Shown: piece after piece, positions 43,566-51,938 of the stretch
How positions within the stretch are numbered: the first letter of the stretch is position 1
How the letters are laid out: every line of letters starts with the position of its first letter
Assembly: GCA_049890215.1 (NCBI GenBank)
Contig: JBMHBX010000064.1
Coordinates: forward strand, 1 to 64,000
DNA length: 64,000 nucleotides
From: UBA685 sp049890215
GTDB taxonomy: Bacteria; Pseudomonadota; Alphaproteobacteria; Puniceispirillales; Puniceispirillaceae
Reading direction: 5' to 3'
Program-made: the position numbers and the translations under genes
The notes under the pieces: generated by a model
What the model was told of the DNA's origin: nothing
Database searches by the model: none
Seen by the model: only the letters and a program-made list of their open reading frames with translations

Positions 43566-44351
43566 ATGACTGTTTATTTCATCGGTGCCGGGCCAGGCGC
43601 GCCAGATTTGATCACAGTGCGTGGTTTGAATTTGATTAAATCCTGCCCTGTTTGTCTTTATGCAGGCTCTTTGGTGCCTGAGGCCGTTGTTGCACAAGCA
43701 CCGTCTGACGGGCTTGTCATGGATACAGCGTCTTTGACTCTTGATGATATTATGACGCTGATGAAAGGGGCTCATGAAAAAGGACAGGATGTGGCGCGTG
43801 TCCATTCAGGTGACCCGTCCTTATATGGCGCCATTGCCGAGCAGATTCGCCGCCTTAATCAGGAAGGGATTGATTTTGAAATCTGCCCGGGCGTGCCTGC
43901 TTATGCAGCAGCTGCGGCGGCTATGGGCACAGAGCTTACCATCCCTGAGGTTGCGCAATCCATTATCCTGACCAGAACAGCGATGCAGTCATCTGCCATG
44001 CCTGAAGGGGAAGATCTGGAAACATTAGGGGCCACAGGTGCGACTTTGGCAATTCATTTATCTGTGCGCAATTTACGTGAAATTGAGCGGGTATTGACGC
44101 CAAAATATGGTGCTGATTGTCCTGTGGTGGTGGCCTATCGCGTAGGATGGCCTGATGAGGCATTTATCCATGGCACCTTGTCAGATATTCGAAGCAAGGT
44201 AAGAGAATCAAAGATCACGCGAACAGCGCTGATCTTTGTGGGTCGTGCGCTTGGTTACGCAGGCGGGTTTCGTGATTCTGTTCTTTATGACGCTGATCAT
44301 GTGCATGTGTTGCGGACAGCCAAAGGGCGCGCTCTTAGCGATGACAGCTAG
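43566..44351 (+). CDS. cobM: Precorrin-4 C11-methyltransferase
   Basis: This 261-residue tetrapyrrole methylase has VYFIGAGPGAPDLITVRGLNLI, CLYAGSLVPEAVV, VARVHSGDPSLYGAIAEQIRRL, CPGVPAYAAAAAAMGTELTIPEVAQSIILTR and VVVAYRVGWPDE. It adds the C11 methyl group. It ends with a 4-bp overlap against the convergent cobB gene. Confidence 0.95.
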   Translation: MTVYFIGAGPGAPDLITVRGLNLIKSCPVCLYAGSLVPEAVVAQAPSDGLVMDTASLTLDDIMTLMKGAHEKGQDVARVHSGDPSLYGAIAEQIRRLNQEGIDFEICPGVPAYAAAAAAMGTELTIPEVAQSIILTRTAMQSSAMPEGEDLETLGATGATLAIHLSVRNLREIERVLTPKYGADCPVVVAYRVGWPDEAFIHGTLSDIRSKVRESKITRTALIFVGRALGYAGGFRDSVLYDADHVHVLRTAKGRALSDDS

Positions 44352-45631
44352 ATGATGTGGCAATAAGAGCCGCAGACTGAGCCTTGTATCAAGCCGGCAG
44401 AGCCAAGAGATTTGCCGCTGGCATCTGTGATATCAAATAAAGGTGTGCCGGCGGAAGATGTGACAGTTGTGAAATGAAATTCATGGCCATATCGTGCGTG
44501 CGAGAGATAGGCAGGCGCTTGTGGGCGCGGCGTAAGATGGCGATACCCAAGGGCACGTTTGCGCTCAGCAAAAGAGGTTACAAGCGGCAATAGCCCTGCC
44601 ATTTCATAAGAGGTGCCATCTGCATCAATAATGGCCTCACCAAGAGCCATATAGCCGCCGCATTCACCATAAATCGGGATATGACGGCTTGCCAGTGCGC
44701 GCAAGTCTGACAGGAACCTGTCATTTGCAGATAAGGCAGGCAGATATAATTCAGGATAGCCGCCCGGCAGGAATAAAAATCCTGTCTCTTTGGGAATGGG
44801 CTCATTTCCCAGAGCAGAGATGGTTGTGATCTCCGCTCCTTTTTTTTGCCAGTTCTCAAGCTGATGCTGATAGGCAAACCCAAAAGCTTCATCTCTGATA
44901 AGGGTGATGTTCTGGGCAGGCGGGTCTGGCAAATCAGGGGCAGGGGCAGCCTCAATCGGAGAAAAAGCCTGCATAATCGCATCCAGATCGCATGATTGTG
45001 CGATCAGATTGCCTGCGTTATCGATAAAATCTGACCAGGCAGAATCATTGTTCAATTCAGCCATCTGGACAAGGCCCAGATGACGTGACGGGACATGCAG
45101 GGCCGCATTGGTTGGCACAGCGCCAAAACAACGCAAACCTTCATCCTGCAGGACGGTTTCAATTAAATGGGCGTGCCTGTCTGAGCCAACTTCATTTAAT
45201 ATAACGCCGGTAATCAGCGGTTGCAGATTGCGAAGCGCGGCAGCGATATAGCCTGCGGTTTGTGACTGGCCGCGCACATTCATTACAAGAATAACTGGCA
45301 GATTTAGCTGGCTTGCCAGAGTAGAGGTTGAGACATTTAACCCAACAGCGCCGTCAAATAATCCCATCACACCTTCTATGAGAAGATGAGCCGCCTTTGT
45401 GCGGTGCGCATAATGGCAAAGCGTGCTTGTATCCATTGCAAAAGGGTCAAGATTAACAGAGGCTTTGCCGCAAGCTGCCATATGAAAGGCAGGGTCGATA
45501 TAATCAGGGCCAGTTTTCGCGCCCATAATGTCATGGCCCCTGACAGATAAGGCCCTCAGCAAGGCAGTTGTGATCAGTGTTTTGCCTGCATTTGAGCTGG
45601 CGGCACCCAGAATAAGCCCTTTTTGTGCCAT
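44348..45631 (-). CDS. cobB: Cobyrinate a,c-diamide synthase (CobB/CbiA)
   Basis: This 427-residue amidotransferase has an N-terminal ATP-binding domain (ILGAASSNAGKTLITTALLRAL; GAKTGPDYIDPAFH) and a C-terminal glutaminase domain with GECGGYMALGEAI (nucleophile Cys) and RYGHEFHFT. It amidates the a and c side chains using glutamine and ATP. It runs in an operon with cobA upstream, six bases apart. Confidence 0.95.
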   Translation of the reverse strand: MAQKGLILGAASSNAGKTLITTALLRALSVRGHDIMGAKTGPDYIDPAFHMAACGKASVNLDPFAMDTSTLCHYAHRTKAAHLLIEGVMGLFDGAVGLNVSTSTLASQLNLPVILVMNVRGQSQTAGYIAAALRNLQPLITGVILNEVGSDRHAHLIETVLQDEGLRCFGAVPTNAALHVPSRHLGLVQMAELNNDSAWSDFIDNAGNLIAQSCDLDAIMQAFSPIEAAPAPDLPDPPAQNITLIRDEAFGFAYQHQLENWQKKGAEITTISALGNEPIPKETGFLFLPGGYPELYLPALSANDRFLSDLRALASRHIPIYGECGGYMALGEAIIDADGTSYEMAGLLPLVTSFAERKRALGYRHLTPRPQAPAYLSHARYGHEFHFTTVTSSAGTPLFDITDASGKSLGSAGLIQGSVCGSYCHII

Positions 45632-45637
45632 CGCGAA

Positions 45638-46528
45638 TTAAGCGCTGTCTGCTTGGGCGCGCATACCAAGCGGGTCAAGATTGCGCGGCTCATGACCTTG
45701 GGCTTGTGCCATCCAATCCAGACATTGGCGCATCAGGGTAACCTTGCCAACACAGATGATAGAAGGTGGCTTCATCCCGGCAGCAGCCGCATCTGTGGCA
45801 GCGCCCTGTAAGGTGGTTTCAAGAACACGCATATCTTTTTGGGTGGCATTACACACAATCGCAACAGGCTCATGAGGATCACGGCCTGCGGCGATGAGTT
45901 TTTCTGAAATCTCAGGCAAATGTTTCATCGCCATATACATCACAATGACTTGTGAGCCATCTGCTATGCCCTGCCAGTTAATGGCAGATGGGGCAAGGCC
46001 TGTTCTGTCGTGACCAGATAAAAAGGTGACTGCCTGATTCACATCACGGTGCGTGACAGGAATACCGGCATAAGCAAGGCCGCCTATCCCGGCAGATATG
46101 CCAGGTATGATTCTGATAGGGATACCTGCCTGCACTAATGTTTGCGCTTCTTCACCGCCTCTGCCAAAAACAAAAGGATCGCCTCCCTTGAGGCGCAAAA
46201 CACGCTTGCCCTGCCTTGCCAGTTCAATCAGGCGCATGGAAATATCACGCTGCAACGGTGATGGTTTTCCCCCTCTCTTGCCGGCATATTCAATGATTGC
46301 CCCGGGATTTGCCCATTGCAAAATATGCTCATCCACAAGCGCATCATAGATAATCACCTCTGCCTGTTTCAAAGCATTAAGGGCATGAAGTGTTAACAGG
46401 CCAGGATCGCCGGGGCCGCCGCCGACAAGCCAGACCCACCCTTTTTCAAGAACAGGCCAGCGATTATCTGCCAAAGACGGCAAATCAGGCGCGTTAAGTC
46501 CGTCAGTATCTTTGCGGTTATCACTCAT
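45638..46528 (-). CDS. cobA: Uroporphyrinogen-III C-methyltransferase
   Basis: This 296-residue SUMT has VWLVGGGPGDPGLLTLHALNALKQAEVIIYDALV, KRVLRLKGGDPFVFGRGGEEAQ and IPGISAGIGGLAYAGIPVTHRDVNQAVTFLSGH. It methylates uroporphyrinogen III at C2 and C7 to precorrin-2, the shared precursor of cobalamin and siroheme. It lacks the CysG dehydrogenase/ferrochelatase module, so precorrin-2 oxidation needed for CbiX must be done elsewhere. It is divergent from cbiD. Confidence 0.95.
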   Translation of the reverse strand: MSDNRKDTDGLNAPDLPSLADNRWPVLEKGWVWLVGGGPGDPGLLTLHALNALKQAEVIIYDALVDEHILQWANPGAIIEYAGKRGGKPSPLQRDISMRLIELARQGKRVLRLKGGDPFVFGRGGEEAQTLVQAGIPIRIIPGISAGIGGLAYAGIPVTHRDVNQAVTFLSGHDRTGLAPSAINWQGIADGSQVIVMYMAMKHLPEISEKLIAAGRDPHEPVAIVCNATQKDMRVLETTLQGAATDAAAAGMKPPSIICVGKVTLMRQCLDWMAQAQGHEPRNLDPLGMRAQADSA

Positions 46529-46569
46529 GGTTGTCTGGCACTTTTCCCAATTTGTTTTGTTATCAGGTT

Positions 46570-46584
46570 GGACAAGCTTTGTCC
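46570..46584. promoter_or_regulatory. Inverted repeat GGACAA-gct-TTGTCC between cobA and cbiD
   Basis: A perfect 6-bp inverted repeat with a three-base centre lies in the 142-base gap between the divergent cobA and cbiD genes, 42 bases upstream of the cobA start. No T-run follows. It may be an operator for one or both promoters; no regulator is visible in the locus. Confidence 0.3.
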
Positions 46585-46670
46585 TGACATTGTATCATGT
46601 TTTATGACGAACACCATAGACAGCTTTGTCTCAAGGTGATGGCAATTTGGTTTTTTTGGAGCAGTGTTTT

Positions 46671-47753
46671 ATGGCAGATATCCTGACATCCAATCTTCGG
46701 TTTGGCTGGACAACAGGCACCTGCGCAACAGCTGCGACTATGGCATCATATACAGCTCTGATGACAGGTAAGTTTCCGAAAAACGTCAAAATTGAGACGC
46801 CAAGCGGCAAAGTCGCTGATCTGGCAGTAGAGATGAGTGAATTTCAGGGCGGGGCCGCGATTGCCGGTATCATCAAAGATGCTGGTGATGATCCTGATGT
46901 AACGCATGGTGCGCTGATTTCTGCTGAGGTGTCATTTGGCAAAACAGGGCAGGGTATCAGATTTTTGCGGGGCAAAGGTGTCGGCATTATCACCAAGCCC
47001 GGCCTGCCTATTGAGGTGGGTGAGCCTGCGATCAATCCTGTGCCGCGGCAGATGATGACAGACGCCATTGCCGGATTGTCAGAAAGCTTTGGCGGGTCAA
47101 TAGATGTGGATATCACCATTCATGTCAAAGATGGTGAGGCCATTGCCTTGAAAACATGGAATCCGCGCCTTGGTATTACAGGCGGTATTTCTATTTTGGG
47201 GACTTCTGGTGTGGTGCGGCCTTTTTCGTGCTCTGCCTGGATTGCGTCTATTCACAGAGGGATAGATGTTGCGCGCGCCAATGGTATTGACCATGTGCTT
47301 GGTGCGACCGGAAACCGATCTGAGCATTACGCAAAATCTGTTTATGAATTTGAAGATATTGCGTGCCTTGATATGGGAGATTTTGTCGGCGGGCTTGTTA
47401 AATATCTGCGTCTTCACCCTATTGCAAAATTAACCTTATCAGGCGGATTTGCAAAATTCACCAAATTAGCACAAGGCGCGATCGATTTGCATTCAGCCAG
47501 AAGCCAGGTCGATTTTCAAAAATTAGCACAATGGGGCGCGTCAGTCGGGATGAAGGCACAAGCGATTGAAACAGCCAATAGCGCGCTTGAAGTCCTGCAA
47601 TCAGCAGATGAGAGGCAAAAACAAGCCTTATGTGATCTGGTTGCTGAAAACGCGCAACAGACAATCATCAGCATGTTAAGAGGCGCTGATATATCAGTTG
47701 AAATTATGGTGGTCTCACGAGAGGGCACATTATTGGCACGGCGCGGCGCATAA
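46671..47753 (+). CDS. cbiD: Cobalt-precorrin-5B C1-methyltransferase
   Basis: This 360-residue CbiD has the diagnostic RFGWTTGTCATAATMASYTAL and GGAAIAGIIKDAGDDPDVTHGALI at the N-terminus, and GITGGISILGTSGVVRPFS in the middle. GGAG nine bases before the ATG at 46671 favours this start over an in-frame TTG at 46626. CbiD is the anaerobic-route C1-methyltransferase; the aerobic route uses CobF, which is absent here. It is followed by cobK after five bases. Confidence 0.95.
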   Translation: MADILTSNLRFGWTTGTCATAATMASYTALMTGKFPKNVKIETPSGKVADLAVEMSEFQGGAAIAGIIKDAGDDPDVTHGALISAEVSFGKTGQGIRFLRGKGVGIITKPGLPIEVGEPAINPVPRQMMTDAIAGLSESFGGSIDVDITIHVKDGEAIALKTWNPRLGITGGISILGTSGVVRPFSCSAWIASIHRGIDVARANGIDHVLGATGNRSEHYAKSVYEFEDIACLDMGDFVGGLVKYLRLHPIAKLTLSGGFAKFTKLAQGAIDLHSARSQVDFQKLAQWGASVGMKAQAIETANSALEVLQSADERQKQALCDLVAENAQQTIISMLRGADISVEIMVVSREGTLLARRGA

Positions 47754-47758
47754 GGTTC

Positions 47759-48568
47759 ATGATGATGACAAAGAGCAAAGCAAGGCGGCAGCAAAAATGG
47801 CTTGTGCTTGGCGGCACCAAGGAAGCATCTGATTTTATCTCTTACTGGCATAAAAAAGAGTCTGTTCAGCTGATCTTATCTCTGGCAGGGGTGACAAGGC
47901 ACCGTCCTATAGAGGGGTGTGAGATACGCGTTGGCGGGTTTTCTCGACATGCTGAGGACGGGCAGATGACAGATGGTGCCACCGGCATGACAGATTATAT
48001 TTTTCAAGAAGGGTGCGGGGCTGTGATTGATCTAACACATCCTTTTGCCCGGCAAATAAGCGCCAATGCAAGACAAGCCGCCATGCGTGCAGACATCCCT
48101 TATTTTCACTATATGCGCGCGCCCTGGGTGGCGATGGAGCATGATAACTGGCAGTTTCATGATAGCTGGCAGACACTTTACCAGACAGTCAAAACACCTC
48201 ATTTATTTATCGCAGGCGGGCATGAAGCATTAAATGCTTTGCCGCCCAATTATCAGGGGGCGGTGACAGCGCGTATGATAGAAGCGCCGCCCCATGGTCA
48301 AGAAACCCTGCCGAAAGATGTTGAGATCATCCTGAGCAGGCCGCCTGCTTCTGTTGAGGAAGAGGTGTCCTTATTTGTGAAAAAGAATATCACCGCGGTA
48401 GCCGCAAAATTATCAGGCGGTAAAGCAAGCGCTGCCAAATTGGCGGCGGCGCGTCACTTATCCCTGCCTGTGCATCTTGTCAGACGGCCTGTCTATCCAA
48501 GCGGATGGTATGATAAGATGAGCGCGCTCCATGACAGGCTTGACAGCTTATGGCGCGGGATTGATTAG
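47759..48568 (+). CDS. cobK: Precorrin-6A (cobalt-precorrin-6A) reductase
   Basis: This 269-residue CobK/CbiJ has WLVLGGTKEASDFISYW at the N-terminus, GCGAVIDLTHPFARQISANARQAA with YFHYMRAPW, LFIAGGHEALNALP and ITAVAAKLSGGKASAAKLAAARHL. It reduces the macrocycle with NADPH. Three consecutive ATG codons leave the exact start open. Its 3' end overlaps the convergent DUF3108 gene by four bases. Confidence 0.92.
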   Translation: MMMTKSKARRQQKWLVLGGTKEASDFISYWHKKESVQLILSLAGVTRHRPIEGCEIRVGGFSRHAEDGQMTDGATGMTDYIFQEGCGAVIDLTHPFARQISANARQAAMRADIPYFHYMRAPWVAMEHDNWQFHDSWQTLYQTVKTPHLFIAGGHEALNALPPNYQGAVTARMIEAPPHGQETLPKDVEIILSRPPASVEEEVSLFVKKNITAVAAKLSGGKASAAKLAAARHLSLPVHLVRRPVYPSGWYDKMSALHDRLDSLWRGID

Positions 48569-49437
48569 CGAAATGTTGATGACTGGATATGAAGGCGTGC
48601 TATGATGCTGCCTAAAAAGCCAGTCATCTCTATGCGCACAGGTATCAGCCTGTCACCATTCACTCTGCCGATAAATATTTTGACCTTTTCAAAATCAAGC
48701 TCTTCTTCAGGGTCATAATCACTGTCAAGCTTATGGCCGCCAATTAACTTGCTGGCTGAGCCGCAAATATGGGCCTCGCCGGAATATGCCCCCTCTTCAT
48801 CAGCGCTAAGGGTGGTTGTGCCAAAGTCTTTGAGATGAAGCTCAGAGCGGCGCCTGCCGTCAAATACGCGGTATTTACCATTGCATTGACCGCTTGCTTC
48901 AAGATCGGATAAGGCCATCAACATTGCGGTGTAAGGGTCAACAACATTGCGCAGGCTTGCCTTGCGAAGAGGGTGGATTTCATCCTGCTCGGGTTCTGGT
49001 TCTACTGTGAAAATGGGGGTCTTGATCCCTTTAGGCCATGACATATCAACGATATAGGTTTCATCATCATAGGTTGATTCAGACTGAAATTGTGACGGGC
49101 GAAACTGGTCGCCCTGGCGTTCACCTTCAAGGCTATTCATGCCTTCAAATTCATAAAAAATAGCCAGAGTGCCTTCTGTTTTGACACTGCCTTCAAAGCG
49201 GTAAGTGCTGTCATCCATCTGCCATTTTGCCAGAGCCTTACCAAGATGAGAGTCACCCCATTGCACATGATATACCAAATCATAATCAAGCCTCTCAGAG
49301 GCTGACGAGGCAGATGACAGGCTGGCTGTCACAAAGATAAAGGCTGCAAAAAGGCGAAATAAAGCTGCAAACACAGGCATGACAAACCACCATCGAGGTA
49401 CAAAAACACGATTAAAACAGTAAAGATGTTTTTGCAA
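48565..49437 (-). CDS. DUF3108 domain protein, exported
   Basis: This 290-residue protein has an N-terminal hydrophobic segment (ALFRLFAAFIFVTASLSSASSA) consistent with a signal peptide, then a beta-rich DUF3108 domain: LDYDLVYHVQWGDSHLGKALAKWQMDD, YRFEGSVKTEGTLAIFYEFEGMNSLEGERQ, and a late RLIPVRIEMTGFLGSIIARL. DUF3108 proteins are envelope proteins of unknown function. A start 19 codons later (49380), immediately before the hydrophobic segment, is also possible. It lies 9 bases after an M23 peptidase gene on the same strand. Confidence 0.82.
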   Translation of the reverse strand: MQKHLYCFNRVFVPRWWFVMPVFAALFRLFAAFIFVTASLSSASSASERLDYDLVYHVQWGDSHLGKALAKWQMDDSTYRFEGSVKTEGTLAIFYEFEGMNSLEGERQGDQFRPSQFQSESTYDDETYIVDMSWPKGIKTPIFTVEPEPEQDEIHPLRKASLRNVVDPYTAMLMALSDLEASGQCNGKYRVFDGRRRSELHLKDFGTTTLSADEEGAYSGEAHICGSASKLIGGHKLDSDYDPEEELDFEKVKIFIGRVNGDRLIPVRIEMTGFLGSIIARLHIQSSTFR

Positions 49438-49446
49438 AAAGGCTAT

Positions 49447-50292
49447 TTAATTTTCGTCTGCCACCAACGCTAATTGAGGGTCAAGGCGCTTTTGCCCCCA
49501 ATTTAGCCGCCAGTCAAGATGAGGGCCGGTGGATCTGCCGGTTGAGCCGATTGTGCCTATGACATCGCCTCTTTTTATCTTGTCACCATGGCTGACTGTC
49601 ATCATGTCCAGATGAAGCATGGTAGATGAGATATGCAGACCATGATCAATGATGATGGTCCCGCCTGTATAATAGAGATCATCTGCCATGGTAATGATTC
49701 CATCTGCGGGGGCAAGAACAGGGGTGCCTGCCGGGGCTGCGATATCTATGCCATAATGAGGGGCACGCGGTGTGCCATTCAAAATGCGCTGTGAGCCGTA
49801 AATCCCTGTGATGGTGCCACTTGCAGGCCAGTCAAAGCCATTTGTGATAAAATCATCAAGATATGATAAATGCGCTCTGGCGGTGGCAACCTTTTGTCTG
49901 TCTCTGGCAATGCGGTCAAGAACCTCTTGCGGAGGTGACACATATTTGGACGCAAGGCCATTAATTGTTTGTGTTTTATAGTCACGCTGTTCAGGAAATA
50001 AGGTGGTGATGTAAGAGGTGCCATCTTTTGTGGTGATGGTTAAAATCTGTGCTTTGTCATCATCACGGTGAAAGCCAAATGCAATGTGATGATTTGCGCT
50101 GAGCGGCAAGGGCGTATCATCCAGCATCACAGTTGCGCCGGCAGGCACTTGTGCTGTGACAAGGCCGCCCTGACGGATATCACCTTTATGCCAGATGGCA
50201 CCTTTCAATGTGGTATCATCTGCGTTGGCCAAAGATAGAAAAGCGTTAAGAGATAAGGCAAATGCTATCAAAGGGGATAAAGATCGCCTCAT
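49447..50292 (-). CDS. M23 family metallopeptidase (LytM domain), exported
   Basis: This 281-residue protein has a signal peptide (SPLIAFALSLNAFLSLANA) and a C-terminal LytM/peptidase M23 domain from about residue 155. The zinc site shows HYGIDIAAPAGTPV (His and Asp) and GPHLDWRLNWG, where the usual H-x-H is H-x-D, a pattern I associate with this alphaproteobacterial subgroup. It probably cleaves peptidoglycan cross-bridges or activates amidases. It likely forms an envelope operon with the DUF3108 gene downstream. Confidence 0.9.
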   Translation of the reverse strand: MRRSLSPLIAFALSLNAFLSLANADDTTLKGAIWHKGDIRQGGLVTAQVPAGATVMLDDTPLPLSANHHIAFGFHRDDDKAQILTITTKDGTSYITTLFPEQRDYKTQTINGLASKYVSPPQEVLDRIARDRQKVATARAHLSYLDDFITNGFDWPASGTITGIYGSQRILNGTPRAPHYGIDIAAPAGTPVLAPADGIITMADDLYYTGGTIIIDHGLHISSTMLHLDMMTVSHGDKIKRGDVIGTIGSTGRSTGPHLDWRLNWGQKRLDPQLALVADEN

Positions 50293-50401
50293 TTTCTTTC
50301 CTTTTTATTGTGGCCTTGACATCTGTGCCTCTGGCATGAATAACCAAATGTTACGCATCATTTTTGCTAGCGGCAACCGCTTCATTTCGCAAGGGTCACT
50401 T

Positions 50402-51340
50402 ATGTCTGAAAATCACGAAAAAATTGTTATCATCGGTGCCGGATCTGCCGGCTATACAGCGGCTATTTATGCAGCGCGCGCCAATATGCAGCCTGTTATC
50501 TATACTGGTTTGCAACCAGGTGGCCAGCTGACCATTACAACAGATGTTGAAAATTATCCCGGCTTTGCTGATGTGGTGCAGGGGCCGTGGCTGATGAGCC
50601 AGATGGAGGCGCAAGCAGTCAATGTTGGCACAAGGATGGAATATGATATCATCACGGATGTGGATTTCACTAAGCGCCCTTTTACCTTGAAAACTGATGG
50701 CGGCAAAACCGTAACAGCAGACAGCGTTATCATAGCCACCGGCGCACAAGCACGCTGGCTTGGCCTTGAATCAGAACAGACATTTAATGGCAAAGGCGTA
50801 TCAGCCTGTGCCACTTGTGACGGGTTTTTCTATCGTGATAAAGATGTGGTTGTTGTAGGTGGCGGCAATACTGCGGTCGAAGAGGCTTTGTATCTTGCCA
50901 ATATCTGTCGTTCAGTGACCCTGGTTCACAGACGTGACAGCCTGCGGGCAGAGCAAATCATGCAAGACAGGCTTGTGAAACATCCAAAGATAAACATCGC
51001 ATGGAACAGGATTGTTGATGAGGTGCTTGGTGATGAGACAGGGGTGACATCTGTTCGCCTTGCCTCTACAACTGGTGAGGGTGAGGATATTGTCAAAACA
51101 GACGGTCTGTTTGTGGCGATTGGCCATGACCCTGCAACAGCGCCTTTCAAAGGGGCGGTTGAGCTTGATGATGAGGGTTATATTACCGTCAAAACAGGCA
51201 CAACATTAACCTCTGTAGACGGGGTATTTGCAGCAGGTGATTGTGTGGATAAGACTTATCGTCAAGCTGTGACAGCCGCAGGCATGGGCTGCATGGCAGC
51301 TCTTGATGCTGAACGCTATTTAGGTGCTTTGGACGCCTAA
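50402..51340 (+). CDS. trxB: Thioredoxin-disulfide reductase
   Basis: This 312-residue flavoprotein has the FAD motif VIIGAGSAGYTAAIYAARA, the redox pair CATC in SACATCDGFFYRDK, the NADPH motif VVVGGGNTAVEEALYLA and the C-terminal GVFAAGDCVDKTYRQAVTAAGMGCMAALDAERYL. It reduces thioredoxin with NADPH. The open frame reaches back to 50195, but the family N-terminus and AAGGG before 50402 fix the start there. It is divergent from the M23 gene. Confidence 0.97.
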   Translation: MSENHEKIVIIGAGSAGYTAAIYAARANMQPVIYTGLQPGGQLTITTDVENYPGFADVVQGPWLMSQMEAQAVNVGTRMEYDIITDVDFTKRPFTLKTDGGKTVTADSVIIATGAQARWLGLESEQTFNGKGVSACATCDGFFYRDKDVVVVGGGNTAVEEALYLANICRSVTLVHRRDSLRAEQIMQDRLVKHPKINIAWNRIVDEVLGDETGVTSVRLASTTGEGEDIVKTDGLFVAIGHDPATAPFKGAVELDDEGYITVKTGTTLTSVDGVFAAGDCVDKTYRQAVTAAGMGCMAALDAERYLGALDA

Positions 51341-51345
51341 GGCGC

Positions 51346-51825
51346 TTAGTTGGCAATCACGCGCACTTCGGTTGCCTGAGGGCCTTTGCCATCATCAGAC
51401 ACAAAGAGTAGTAAGGACTGGCCTTCTGCAATCGTGCGCAATCCGCAAGCCTGTAGGGTGCGCGAGTGAATAAAGACATCTGAGGCCTCATCATCATCCA
51501 GAATCTCGATAAAGCCATAGCCTTTGAGCGGGTTAAAGAATTTGACCCTGCCTCTGACTTCATTTTCGCGTGGTTCTGTGTCTTTGGGAAGAGATGGCGG
51601 CGCATTACGTTCAACCGCGCGCAACGCCATAATGGCAGGCCCGTCTTTATTGACAGCGACTTCAAAGCTGATCTTATCGCCTGAATGTAAAAAGGTCAGG
51701 CCAAATTGCTCAAGGGCTGAGCGGTGAATGAAAATTTCATCTTCGCCAACGCGCACAAAGCCATAGCCCCTTTTTTCGTTATACCAAACAATTTCACCAT
51801 TATGTAAACCTGCTTCGACCATCAT
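51346..51825 (-). CDS. Double cold-shock-domain protein
   Basis: This protein of about 159 residues has two cold-shock domains. The first is GEIVWYNEKRGYGFVRV...DEIFIHRSALEQFG (about 7-70), and the second is GRVKFFNPLKGYGFIEI...DVFIHSRTLQACG (about 88-155). RNP1- and RNP2-like motifs are present in both (GYGFV/IFIHR and GYGFI/VFIHS). Such tandem CSD proteins are common in alphaproteobacteria and bind single-stranded nucleic acid. The start is one of two adjacent ATG codons (51825 or 51822); the open frame begins nine bases earlier at GTG. A strong hairpin lies just before the ribosome-binding site. Confidence 0.9.
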   Translation of the reverse strand: MMVEAGLHNGEIVWYNEKRGYGFVRVGEDEIFIHRSALEQFGLTFLHSGDKISFEVAVNKDGPAIMALRAVERNAPPSLPKDTEPRENEVRGRVKFFNPLKGYGFIEILDDDEASDVFIHSRTLQACGLRTIAEGQSLLLFVSDDGKGPQATEVRVIAN

Positions 51826-51835
51826 AAATCTCACA

Positions 51836-51864
51836 CATGATTCTTTTCAATTCAAAGAATCATG
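51836..51864 (-). promoter_or_regulatory. 11-bp hairpin immediately upstream of the cold-shock gene
   Basis: CATGATTCTTT (51836-51846) and AAAGAATCATG (51854-51864) are perfect inverted repeats around a seven-base loop. In the minus-strand transcript the hairpin ends 10 bases before the first ATG and abuts GTGAGATTT, which would hold the ribosome-binding site. It has no T-run. It could be an RNA element in the leader or a DNA operator. Confidence 0.55.
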
Positions 51865-51903
51865 TTACTGAGAGGTTATTAAAAAACCGTTAAATTTTAG
51901 GCC

Positions 51904-51924
51904 AAAATAGGCTTTTTCGCCTAT
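51904..51924 (-). terminator. Terminator of the DUF1244-gapR-pyrF operon
   Basis: Read on the minus strand, ATAGGC-gaaaaa-GCCTAT is followed by TTTT, 14 bases after the pyrF stop. The stem is short (6 bp) but the position and T-run suit a rho-independent terminator separating pyrF from the cold-shock gene. Confidence 0.65.
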
Positions 51925-51938
51925 CCGGATGGGTCTTT

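Noticed and set aside
49447..50292. H-x-D instead of H-x-H as evidence that the M23 peptidase is inactive
   Set aside because: The GPHLDWRLNW form is, to my knowledge, usual in this alphaproteobacterial subgroup, so it is not a clear sign of lost activity.
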